A stretch of DNA of 64,000 nucleotides, from assembly GCA_034509755.1 (NCBI GenBank), contig CM067543.1:57034653-57098652 (forward strand), read 5' to 3'. Position 1 is the stretch's first letter. Every line of letters starts with the position of its first letter. This DNA comes from Anisodus tanguticus. Its lineage: Eukaryota; Streptophyta; Magnoliopsida; Solanales; Solanaceae. The position numbers and the translations under genes were made by a program. The notes under the pieces were generated by a model, which had not been told where the DNA came from, did no database searches, and saw only the letters and a list, made by a program, of their open reading frames with translations. Positions 34,201 through 45,207 of the stretch are shown in pieces.

Positions 34201-36335
34201 AAGAAAATCATAACAAGTCTAGATGCAGAGTTGGGGTTTGCACATGGGTGTTTAGGGGACCTGGACAGTCAAGTAAAGAAATATCTTGATGATACCCTAC
34301 AGATGACCTTTCAAAAGAAGGGGTACATTGTGCATACTTTGCTGGTACATACATACCTTCGGATCTAGACTGCGATTAAACATGCCAAAAAGGCCAGGAC
34401 GGATAGAGAGTCATCATTAACCATTAGAGGACATTTCTGCTGATTTCATTATGCTTTTATTTTCATGATGTAACCCTTCGGAGAGACTATTATTATTAAT
34501 GAAATGATTATGGGGACCACAGTTTGATTTAACAAATTGGCACAATTCATGTTCAAAGGCTAGAAATGCCTTGGTTTAACGAGGTTCAGTGGCGCGTTTT
34601 AATTTAATATACTGTAATTACTTGATTATGTGCAAGATATCTGCTTATGTGCCTTTTCAGACATTTGTGCTAAATATGATTGATTCGGTGTTCCAGAGAT
34701 CATCCCGAAAATAAAAACACTTGAACATGCCTTAAACTACCAAAAACTCCATATCCCAAAAATAGCTTTACTTACATAATCCATCTACATCTCCCAGAAA
34801 GACTGACTTGCTGAGATGGACACCCGATGCAGTTTGAACACCGACTTGCCCGCCATCAACACCAGCAACAGAGAAGATAGCAAAGAATCGCTCTGGGAGA
34901 ATATCACTGAATTGGACGAAAGGATCGCTTTGGTTAAAGCTAAGTTGAAAGAAAGTCGACTATCTGTTGAATCTCTCGGGAGAGGTGAAAGAGATGATGA
35001 GAAACTATGTACCCATGTTAGGAAGTCCGGGGACATAAAAAACACTGAAGGTCGAGACTGAAAGTCAACCACTTAGGGAAGCTACCACTGCTGCATATTG
35101 TTGCCGCTCCTGAGAGCGATCAAGTTCCATTGATGCCAAGTCAGATATCTACCCTGACCTAGTCAGTCGTTGCTCTTAAGGCCTATGTTGTCCTTTTCGG
35201 GTAACACTAGTGCATGTGTTGAGTTCAGAGGTTTATGAGACGACGAGATCAATAGGGATTGCATACTCCAGTAATGTGAGACTGTCTCCATGCGCTCCAG
35301 CATACGCGCATAAGAGTTATATGTTTCATATAAATCAATCAGGAGACACCGCTGATGAATGCGTTCCCCTCAGAAGGAAAATAGTGCAATTAATTGTCAG
35401 CTGAACTATCCGTCACATCTGGGAACCCTACTCCATGTTGCCATGCGACCCAATTACTGCTATGTGATGTATTAACTCCGAAATTCACCTATTGAGGTAT
35501 GACTTCACCATTTTCGAAGACTCCTACACTAAGATCTTCAAGAAATTGGTCAGTGCTGACAAGATTCATCCCATAAGGATCATATAGAACCCCTCATCTT
35601 CCAGATATAGGGAAGGGAAGGGTTGTTTGTACCACTCTTGAGCCCCAGGTCACAATATTGAGGAATGAGAGGCATTCAAGTTCGAGTTGGAGCACCTCAT
35701 CATCAAATGAGAGATCTGGGTAGTTCTCTCTTCTCGTCATGAACTAATATAGGTCAGGGGCCAAACATGCGGTTGTAAGGGTGACAACCGTCCATGGCTT
35801 CAAAGAGAAGATATCGTTTGGGTAGATTTAGGCACCCCTAATGAATAAAATATTATCCCCTCCCTATTTTATTTGTAAAAAAACTGCGCTAGACCTGATG
35901 TCCCAAAGAGGGATATGTAGGAAGCCCATATCATGCCTGATATTGGGTTTTTTGGTAAGTAGAAACTAGTAGGGGGAGGGGTTATCTTTTATAAACTGAA
36001 CTACAAACGAGCCTGACTTTCCCCAGCGGGATACATAGGAAGTTTACTTAAGACTCGGTCCTTAATATATATAAATATTTACTCTCCATTCTCTTTCCCA
36101 TTTTTATAAAAGCTGTTGGATCCAACTGGCGGATCAATCGTTGGGGCTATCGTATGAAAAAAGGCAATCAACTAAAAATTACCAAAAAGCCCTTATAAAC
36201 TCGATAATACCCGGAATAGAGAATCAATCGAATATTCATATATGAATGCGTGAACTTATGTGTTTACTTGCAAACCATGTGTTTATTCTTGTATTTGATT
36301 TATCTGACTAACATACTGACGTCATCTGCCTTTGA

Positions 36336-36698
36336 GTGATTCTTTTCTTAAAAAGGAGGTTAGTTCATGTCATGACGTTGGCATATTACACAAGGTCCAA
36401 AGCAGCAACAACATCCCTGTCCGAGCAAAACCAAAGAGAAAAAGAAATGATTGGTAGTTCAAACGACAAAGGCAATGTCGGGAACTCAAGATCTCATGTA
36501 CAACAGGAAACAACTTATCACGAAGACGTGATAAAAATGCTGAAAGACCTTCAGGAGAAAACAACAAGGTTGGAGAAGGCACAAGTTGCTAAGGAAAAGC
36601 AAACTGAGGAAAGAAAGCCTCCACCACCCTTCCCATCTATGTATTTCTTAGTACATGAACATTTTCCAAACTACCCTGCAAGGATCGACCCTCGATGA
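36336..36698 (+). pseudogene. gag N-terminal fragment
   Basis: A 120-residue open frame has a charged, Gln/Glu/Lys-rich coiled-coil segment (EDVIKMLKDLQEKTTRLEKA) followed by KPPPPFPSMYF and HEHFPNYPARIDP. This resembles the start of a Ty3/gypsy gag. It ends abruptly where other sequence begins. Confidence 0.55.
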
Positions 36699-37596
36699 GT
36701 TTCAGTTTAGATTTGAGGTATGACAGGTTTACCGAGCTTTATCAAGGTTTGCGAGTGGACTAATGATATTTTACCGATAGCAGTTACTCGGACAAATGTA
36801 ATGGGTTACGTCGGTACTTGATAATGATTAAAGGAAGTACTATGGTCGCGAGAGGTCTTTAGAGTGATCAGATAGTGTCCTACGAACTTGGCTCGGCGGA
36901 GTATTCACTGATATGCTTCTTGTATTATGATTTACATGTTTAAGACCTGAAACTAGTGAAGTCAGCTATGAGTAAGATTAGATTGATGGAATTGCTTAGG
37001 GTTGCTCCGATAAAGTAAGGATTCTTTTCTGGCAAGAGTAAGTCATGGTTTCGGGTTTGTCTTTGTGTGTTTCTAAGAAACTTATTCTATTGTGGATATG
37101 AATGTGTAATTTGCCTTTGAAGATTAATGATGAAAGGTTGGTTTGTTTATCTACAATTGAAAAAATCAATATCGATTGGATCCTCGTAGTATGAAGAACG
37201 TCTTGAGAAGGGTAAAAGAAAGGTTAGCGGGATCATAATATTTTACCAATTCAAAGTGAGCTATGATTGTGTCTTTATCTAACGTTTGTGTCATTTTGAG
37301 AAATATTGTGGGACTTATCGATCGCATTCAGTAGTATTTTTATATCGAACTAGAAAATTCCAGCAAAAGCAGTTCTTACATTCGGGAATCGATGATGAGA
37401 GAAAATCGAGTATGGAAATAGGATATTTAGTTAAGTTAGAGGGAGTTTCTACTGATAAGGTGAGAGAGCGGTGTTTTTGGCGTACTTCGTGCCGTAAAGG
37501 CTTCCGTGTTGTTATATTAAAGATTTCTTGGTTACTGTCAACTTTCGTAGTCTCTTTCTTCGTTCAAGGACAAATGGTTGTTTAATTGATATCTGA
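36699..37596. other. Unassigned repeat-like sequence
   Basis: No gene is visible. The sequence lies between the broken gag and a long LTR and may be the 3' internal part of the LTR element, but I found no motif to prove it. Confidence 0.4.
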
Positions 37597-40290
37597 TGTA
37601 ACGATATATTCAGTCGTTACGTGCATTTTGACTATTTTACCCATGTTGACCTAATCCCTGAAGTTATTAGACGATTCTAGTAGAAGTTGAGAAATTAGAA
37701 CCTTAAAGAGTGAAAGTGTTGACCAATAGTTGACTTTTGTGTGAACTGACCCTTTTTAGAGTTCTGTCGATTCTGTGAGGTCTTGAGGGTCGTTTATGAC
37801 TTGGTGGGATAGTTGATTAGGTTCCCGAGGCCTTCGGAAGTAATTTTTGGCTATTGGTTGAAAACTAGTTTAGCCCGTTGAGGGTTGACTCGTAGAATTA
37901 GAACCCCGATGGAAATTCTGAGACTATGATTGAGTCCGTAGCGTGCTTTACATATGTGTGCATATCTAATTTGTGTCGGGGAGGTCTTGGGTGATTATTG
38001 GATTTCGGGTTGAAATTGTATAAGGATGGAATTTTTGGTTTTCTGGTGTATTCTTGGGGCGGACCTCAATGCGCCCCAACAGAAAGAGACCGCTGTAGCG
38101 GAAGGTTATCCGCTGCAGCAAGCTTTTGGGTTTTTTAAGTGGGACCGCAGGAGCGGGCGATGACCGCGGGCGCAGGTCCGTTGCAGCGGATGGCAGGATT
38201 TTCAGAATGTTTTTAAGTGTGTTAAAAACCCTACACTCCGTCATTTTGAAAATAGTTATCCAAAGCATTCCTAGGGAGATTCCAAGCAACTTTTGGTGGT
38301 TTCTTCTTTTGGTAAGCTCCCTTAGTCTTGTTTTACCTTTCTTTAACTTATTTAATGTAATTTAATGGGGGAAACAACCTAGAATCTAGTTGGGGAAGAT
38401 GAGTTCAACCTTTTTAGGGTTTGTTTGATGATTAAGCTTAAAAGTGGAAATTGATTGATGGGTTTTACTATTCTAAGCTTGAGGTTCACTAGTTAATAGT
38501 TGTTAGGCATAAATCTTCCCTTTTCTTGATGAAACTGACTGTGTAAAAAACTAGGATTCATACCCAAAATTAAGGGGTTTGGTTGTATGATGAAATTGAC
38601 CTAATCTTGAGTTGTTTTAGCAAGGGATTAGTAATATTGAACTTCTACAACCTTGAATTTCATATATCACTTATGAATTGATTGTTTTACCCATATAAGT
38701 CTGTTTTCCCCTTTTATCCCATAGTTGGGTTGGGTTCAAAGGATAGTGTAATGTTTTGGGTGTTGTTAATTTTCTTCTCTAACATAAACTTTTATAATAT
38801 TAGACTTCGAGTATGACCGTGATCCGCGAAAGGACAAGACGCAAATGTGATTCGTTGTGACTTCCGCTCAGCATTTATGTAGGTTATAGCTTACCTTCAG
38901 GTTAGACTTCGGTTAGCGAAGCGTATGTATTGTTAGATTCTGTGGGAGAAAACATGTAAGTCTTCAGGTATAAAGTTGGGATGGACTACTTAGGTTGATT
39001 ATTGTTGACTGATTATAACTTGTTGCCTTGTTGTGGTTATTGGACTTGTATGTAGTGTCATATCGTATTCATGATGTAGTTGTATCTCACTTATTTTGAC
39101 ATGTTCATGAATAGAGGAGATGAGTTAGCATGAAACTGATATTCTGATAAGTGTACTTGTATGACACGACTGGGGATTGATATGTTACACTTGATATTGG
39201 CATTGCATTCATCCTCATTTTTCATGATATATCGATATGACTTGTGATTGGCGTAACAGTGATAAATGAGAATGAGACACTTATGATTCATATGACATAC
39301 TATATTGTCTAGACATCTCTATGTTGTGTGATACAGAGTGGCTAGCAGGGTGTTGGTGGAAAAGTCATTCTAGGCTGTGTGATATGGAATGACTAGTACA
39401 TGGACGTCGCGGGTCCCCCATGGGTCATGACTGCTGGTCTGATGATATATTCTGCTCGGAGCATGTATGTACGATATGAGATAGTTGACCAGTGTATTGC
39501 ATTACATCATATATACATTCGCATTACATCCACTCATATCTCTGATTCTGGTTGTTGTTTTCATTGTGTCGCGTGATGCGTTTCATCCTTGATTGCTAAA
39601 TTATTAATTCACTTGAGATGTGTTTGCTTGTTAATCTCTTACTTAGACATTGATGGATTCGAGGACTAGAGATTCCGCCTAGGCTATGACTGTAGAGTCC
39701 TGAGATCTAGTGTAATTCACCTTACTGTAAATCTTTCATGGGCGTGCTTAGTAATTACTTCAGTTTCGTATCTCTTGGATTCTGACTGGATTATCTATAT
39801 TTGGGCTGATTATTTCTGGAATGTGATATTACTTGTACTTGATTGCGAGCATGTCTATCCTTCAGTTTCTTTCTTATATATATGTTAGTTAACTATTGTC
39901 GACCTATGATACCTACTAGTACATAGTGTTTGTACTGATACTACTCTTGCTACACTCTTTTTGGGGTGTAGAGTTGTTGCAGGAACTTCAGCGAGGTTCG
40001 GTTAGTCTTCAAGGATTTCATCTAGATTTTCTGTTTAATTCTCTTTCTAAATAGAAGTGTATTCAAGTTGTAGTTGTAACCTTCATTCAAGTTGTATACT
40101 TAGAAGCTCTTATACTATTCAGACCAGATAGTTTGGGTAGTTGTATTCCGCATTGTAAGATATCTATGTTTTTAAACTTCTAATGTTCTTCTTATTTATG
40201 TAAGTTGTTGGTGAATCTTTAAGGGACATGTTCGCTTACCGAGACGGAAATGATAGGTGCCCGCACGACTTAATAATTTTGATCGTGACA
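37597..40290 (+). mobile_element. Long LTR of a Ty3/gypsy (Del/Tekay-like) element
   Basis: The block starts TGTAACGATATATTCAGTCG and ends GATCGTGACA, that is TG...CA. It contains features typical of long nightshade LTRs: a gttgacttttgtgtgaactg stretch, a GC-rich ctgtagcgga/ccgctgcagc area (38085-38200), and a late ttggggtgtagagttgttgc segment near 39960. It has no protein coding capacity. The flanking five bases (tctga and gctac) do not match, so it is not a clean solo LTR. No primer-binding site follows it. Confidence 0.6.
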
Positions 40291-41395
40291 GCTACCCTAA
40301 TAACCTGATACATATATTTTATATACTCGTCCTGCCAAGTTTTTGGATTACTTAGTTAGTATTTAAGAGACGATTTGACACATGGGGTACATTGCCAGCT
40401 TCTTTGGTGTGGATTTATCAGAGAAGGAAGCTTATCAGATTTGTAAACGGGACGTCGATCTGTGCTACTTTTTAGCTCGTTTTCTTAAATAGTTATGTTG
40501 CTCAGGTGGTGGCCTTCTAAGATGTATACCTCACACACATGTCAAACAATAATATATATGTAATTTAAAAATATTTTTATAATTGATCTGCTTGTGTCGC
40601 GCACGAGATGCACATGCGGTATACGAGATACATGTGCGGCCACGAGATGCACATGTGACGGACACATAAACTAATTTTATTGAATATACTTGGAGACTCT
40701 TATAAAGATTTGACTTTTATCTAACAATTTCATTAATTGTTTGGTGAAATTAAACGGTCTTGTTTGAGCCACCCTGATATGCATATATATGCACATATGT
40801 ACTCTTGCACTCTATATATATACATCTATGTATATGCTTCTCCTGCATTATTTTTTTCAATCCTTACATCAACCTTTTCCTACACTCTTTTTTTGCTTTT
40901 AAATTCCTACATCGACCTCTCCCTGCACTCTTTCTTTTCTTTCCTACACTCTTTTTTTGCTTTCAATCCTTATTGTTTTCTTAATTGTATTCCTTTTTAG
41001 CACTCTGTGTTGTCGTTACATTCACATCATGGCCATGTAGCATGTGTTCAAGTAATAAATTTGCTATCATATTTATTGTCTTTATCTATTCATTCATTAT
41101 TCATCACATGCTTTTCTTCTCCTTAGAAAATATCTCATTCCATCCCATTATAACAAAAAAGAATCAGAATTTGCTCACGTACTATCCAAAATTGCTCAAA
41201 TTTTACCCTTCGGTTCAGCTTTAGTACATTCATATCCTTATCGTTATTAAATTATTTTCGTATTCGCCTTTGTCATTAACGTAATTCCAACATGATGTGA
41301 TCGATCCCACAAATTCAAATTTCGCAATTTAAAAGGTCCAACTTTAATAGGTAATGGAACGCTTTTCCTTTAGTATGGAACTTTTTACTTTAATA
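40291..41395. other. Gene-free stretch with short repeats
   Basis: Three acgagatgcacatg-like words stand at 40600-40660, and a pyrimidine-rich tract with repeated cctacactctttttttgctt words at 40880-40970. No gene is supported. Confidence 0.45.
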
Positions 41396-41537
41396 CTCCA
41401 TCCGTCCCAAAAAAATTATCATAGTTTGATTTAACACAAAGTTTAAGAAATAAAAGAAGACTTTTAAAATGTATAGTCCAAAATAATCCTTAGATATCTG
41501 TGTGGTTGTAAATCATCTCATAAAAATAAATTACTTC

Positions 41538-41571
<34 letters not shown>

Positions 41572-41618
41572 GAACAAACCAATAAGAAAAGTATGATAAT
41601 ATTTTTGGACGGAGGAAG
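41396..41618. mobile_element. Stowaway-like MITE
   Basis: The left end ctccatccgtcccaaaaaaa and the right end tttttggacggaggaag are inverted. TA dinucleotides stand at both outer borders (41394-41395 and 41619-41620). An AT microsatellite (41540-41568) lies inside it. Confidence 0.8.
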
Positions 41619-43488
41619 TAGGTCTTATTCGAAGAAAATAGTATAAATCAATTAGAATCCTAAAACGGGTGTTAAATACAGAGTGAACCAAAGACGTAAA
41701 TATCATTTTTGTATAACCATCTTTTAGGGGAAAGGAATTTCTAAAAATGAACGAATCTAAAAGTATAAAGAAATATCAAAATCCAATTATCCATACTTTA
41801 TCGGGTCAAGTAAAGGCCCTCATTTTTCTATGGCACTGAAATTTCTAAAGAACCTTTTTCACTTGTATATCCATTAAACTTATTGTATTAGTACATGGTT
41901 AAATATGTATATTTTGCGGTAGCATAATTGAAATTTTGTACCCATAAATAATTCTGTATGAAGTTCAATTACTATACTACAATCTCATATATTATAGCTA
42001 ATTTAATTCTCTGTTCCATCAAAGTATGAGTTAAAATGGGTAAAAATTTATTTGCACTCAATACTTACATTATATTAATAAATACATTATATGTATCTTT
42101 TGTATACATATTTATCACTTAATTATGACTAAATAATATGCATAGTTATTTCAAAAAATTTAACTAGTAACACTAATATGTTTAATTTGATGTTCACACC
42201 GGGTGCAACAAAATATATACCAAATGATGAAGTATTTTTTCTCTAAAATTGTTACTTGGTATTTCGTAGCGAAGATGCATATTCAGAAGGGGTGTCATCC
42301 AATATTATTTTGCAAATATTTTCTATATATGTGTAAATATTTTTTTATTATATATAAGAAGAATCTATCGAAATAATAAAAAATAAATATAAATTTGAGA
42401 TACGAAATAAAAGTCTTAAAACTAGATAGTCTCACATCCATAATTCACTTACAAACATAATAATGAAAATGAACGGACACCATGCACGCAAAACTTTGTG
42501 TATGTTATGGTATTAGAGGGTGTGACCTTGTGGTAAACGAAGTGGATGAGATTATAGTTCAAATTACAACATAAATATAATAGAAGTAATAGATAATTTC
42601 TTCTCGTTAATCTAAATTTTGATGAACAAAAGTATATTATAATTGTACTGGTGAAATGTAATCGGTTTTCAAGTAAAAGAATCAAAGTTCTTATAAATTG
42701 ATTCGAAAAAACACCATCATAGCAACAAAAAAAAAGAGTCAAACTTTACTCATATATTTTCTAAAATTACTCAATTTTAGTCTTCGTTATTCTTTTTGAT
42801 CCCTCATATCTTTATCATCAAGAAATTGTTTCTTAATTGCACTTGTCATGAATGTAGTTCCAACATGAAATTATCTACTCCACAAATCCAAATTTTGCAA
42901 TTTTAAAAAGTCCAACTTGAACCATTTTTCTTTTAAAAAAACATGATACAATCTAGCAAAATAAATTAACAAAAGATTTATGTTTTTATAACAAAATCAT
43001 GAGAAATGGGTGCACGTCGCCAATTTCCCCTACTCACCCACTCTCCACTCATACAATTCTGAAGTCGTCGTTGCTTTTTTTTTTTATATATCTTTTATAA
43101 ATTAATTAATAATTAAATTTTTATTATTTGTTAATTTATGGAGTATTTGCTATTTTTCTTATAGTATTCTACTTTATTACATATACAAAAAACGTAACAA
43201 AAAGCAAATAAAAACAAAAACAAAACACATTTCAGACAACAAAATTCCAATTTTTTAAAAATCTAAGACGTGATTCGAATCCTCGTGAAAGTAATTTACT
43301 TTTCTTTCTCAAACCCTAATCATTCCGCCAGATAGTGATTTACTTGCAGTAGTTAACTACTGTCCGGGAAGCTGGAAAAAAATATATTCTAAAAAGCTGT
43401 TAACTCTTCTTCTGTATAGTGAGTGCTCAAAATACCACCAAAATTTTCAAAAAAAGCAAAAGTAAGAGAGAGAAAAAAACACACAAAA
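41619..43488. other. Intergenic region and probable promoter of PIP5K
   Basis: This AT-rich region has no gene. The part just upstream of 43489, with CA/AG-rich words, is probably the start of the PIP5K 5' leader. I could not place a TATA box with confidence. Confidence 0.45.
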
Positions 43489-43563
43489 ATGTACCGGCAC
43501 GGACAATGTTGTCGGTTCCAACTACTCCGGCAGCAGCATAGTACAATTAGCTATGTGAAGTGA
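43489..43563 (+). promoter_or_regulatory. Possible upstream ORF 1 in PIP5K leader
   Basis: A 24-codon frame from ATG at 43489 to TGA at 43561-43563 precedes the PIP5K start. It would matter only if the leader starts upstream of it, which I infer and cannot see. Confidence 0.35.
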
Positions 43564-43564
43564 A

Positions 43565-43960
43565 ATGTCAACACTAATTTTTTCTGTATGTGTATATACT
43601 AGTATGAAATCTTGTAGTAATGATGTTGTTGTTGCTGTTATGATGAAGTTGTTGTTGTTGCTGTTATGACGAAGAAGACAACACTAAATTTTTTATGTAT
43701 GTGTATATACTAGTATCTTGTAGAAGTGATGTTGTTGTTGTTGCTGTTATGATGAAGTTGTTGCTGTTATGACGAAGTCAACACTATTTTTTTTTATGTA
43801 TGTGTATATACTAGTATCTTGTAGAAGTGATGTTGTTGTTGTTGCTGTTATGACGAAGAAGGCAACACTAAATTTTTTATGTATGTGTATATACTAGTAT
43901 GAAATCTTGTAGTAGTACTGCTGTTGTTGCTACGACGAAGAAAACAACTAACCTAGAAGA
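43565..43960 (+). repeat. Imperfect tandem array copying the PIP5K start region
   Basis: The word tatactagtat followed by cttgtag and GTTGTTGCTGTTATGA-type sequence occurs four times, with actagtat at 43598, 43709, 43810 and 43893. The spacings are 111, 101 and 83 bp. The last copy contains the chosen start codon (ATG at 43899) and the first copy contains the same ATGAAATCTTGTAGTA context at 43604. The leader of the gene has therefore grown by tandem duplication. Confidence 0.85.
43604..43669 (+). promoter_or_regulatory. Possible upstream ORF 2, duplicate of PIP5K start
   Basis: ATG at 43604 opens with the same residues as the main protein (MKSCS) but meets TGA after 21 codons. It is a duplicated, dead-end copy of the true start and could lower translation of the main frame. 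Confidence 0.5.
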
Positions 43961-45169
43961 AGATGGAGATGTTGTACTCATACCTTCGGCGTTGTCTACA
44001 TCTGCTACTAATAATCGGTCTAGATTGTTACAAGCTAGTTCATGGCGCATTACGCCGACGAACGACGATTTAACTGAGCTCCGTCAACTGCCTAACGGAG
44101 ATCTAACATTCTCCGGAAATGTGCCGCACGGTAATGTTTTCCGGCGCATTACACCGACGAACGATGATTTAACGGAGCTCCGGCAGCTACCTAACGGAGA
44201 TCTGTACACCGGTACGTTCTCGGAAAAGGTGCCGCACGGTAATGGTAAGTATTTATGGTCTGATGGATGTATGTATGAAGGTGAGTGGAGTAGAGGTAAA
44301 GCTAGTGGTAAAGGTAAGTTTTCATGGCCATCTGGTGCAACTTATGAAGGTGAATTTAAGGATGGGAGAATGGATGGATACGGCACGTTCATCGGACCGG
44401 AAGGGGATACTTATAGGGGATGGTGGGCTGGGGATAGGAAACATGGATTTGGTGAGAAGTTATTTGCTAATGGTGATTTGTATGTTGGTTCATGGAAATG
44501 GAATTTGCAAGAAGGTGAAGGAAGATATGTTTGGGGAAATGGAAATGAGTATATTGGGGAGTGGAAAAAAGGGGTCATGTTTGGTAAAGGTGTTTTAATT
44601 TGGGCTAATGGGAAAAGATATGAAGGTGATTGGGATAATGGAATGCCTAAAGGAAATGAGGTTTTTAGTTGGCCTGATGGTGGGACTTGTTATACTAGTG
44701 GATCATGGGGTGATAGTAATAATTCGTCGAAACAAGAATTTAGTACTGGTAATGGTAATGGTGGTGGTCAGGTACTAAGGAGATCTTCCGTGACGATGAA
44801 TGTGCGTGAAAGGAACGTTAATTTACCGAGGATTTGTATATGGGAATCTGATGGTGAAGCAGGGGATATTACTTGTGATATTGTTGATAATAGGGAGGCT
44901 TCTTCGATGTTTGTTCCTAGGAACGATGATGATGATGATGATGATGAGATGATTCTGGAGAAGATGAAAGTGGGGATTTTCGGAAGAGTCCTTGTCACTC
45001 TGAAGTTGTGGAAATGAAGAAGCCTGGGCAACCAATAACCAAGGGACATAAGAATTATGATTTGGTGCTTAGTCTTCAGCTAGGTATTAGGTAATGCAAC
45101 TTTTGTTGTTCTCTTCAACATTTAGGGCATGATTTTGCATTTTAAGAACCTTATATAGTTGGTTATGTA

Positions 45170-45207
<38 letters not shown>

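Larger units (their letters stand above)
31990..36698 (+). mobile_element. Decayed Tat/Ogre-like Ty3/gypsy element
   Basis: The order of parts suggests an LTR end (ttaacaccttccccggggacc-like words near 32105-32140), a primer-site-like gcgactccact near 32331, a large ORF1 (32960-34200, broken), a coiled-coil-like frame (34816-35061) and the start of gag (36336-36698). Protease, reverse transcriptase and integrase are missing. An extra ORF before gag is characteristic of the Ogre/Tat lineage. The element is interrupted near 36700, where unrelated sequence follows. Confidence 0.65.

Noticed and set aside
31990..40290. Endogenous pararetrovirus
   Set aside because: No movement protein, coat zinc finger or pararetroviral reverse transcriptase was seen. 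The ORF1/gag fragments and the TG...CA long terminal repeat fit Ty3/gypsy elements.
44242..44598. 118-codon plus-strand open frame in the PIP5K region
   Set aside because: It is an alternative-frame shadow of the MORN-repeat exon.
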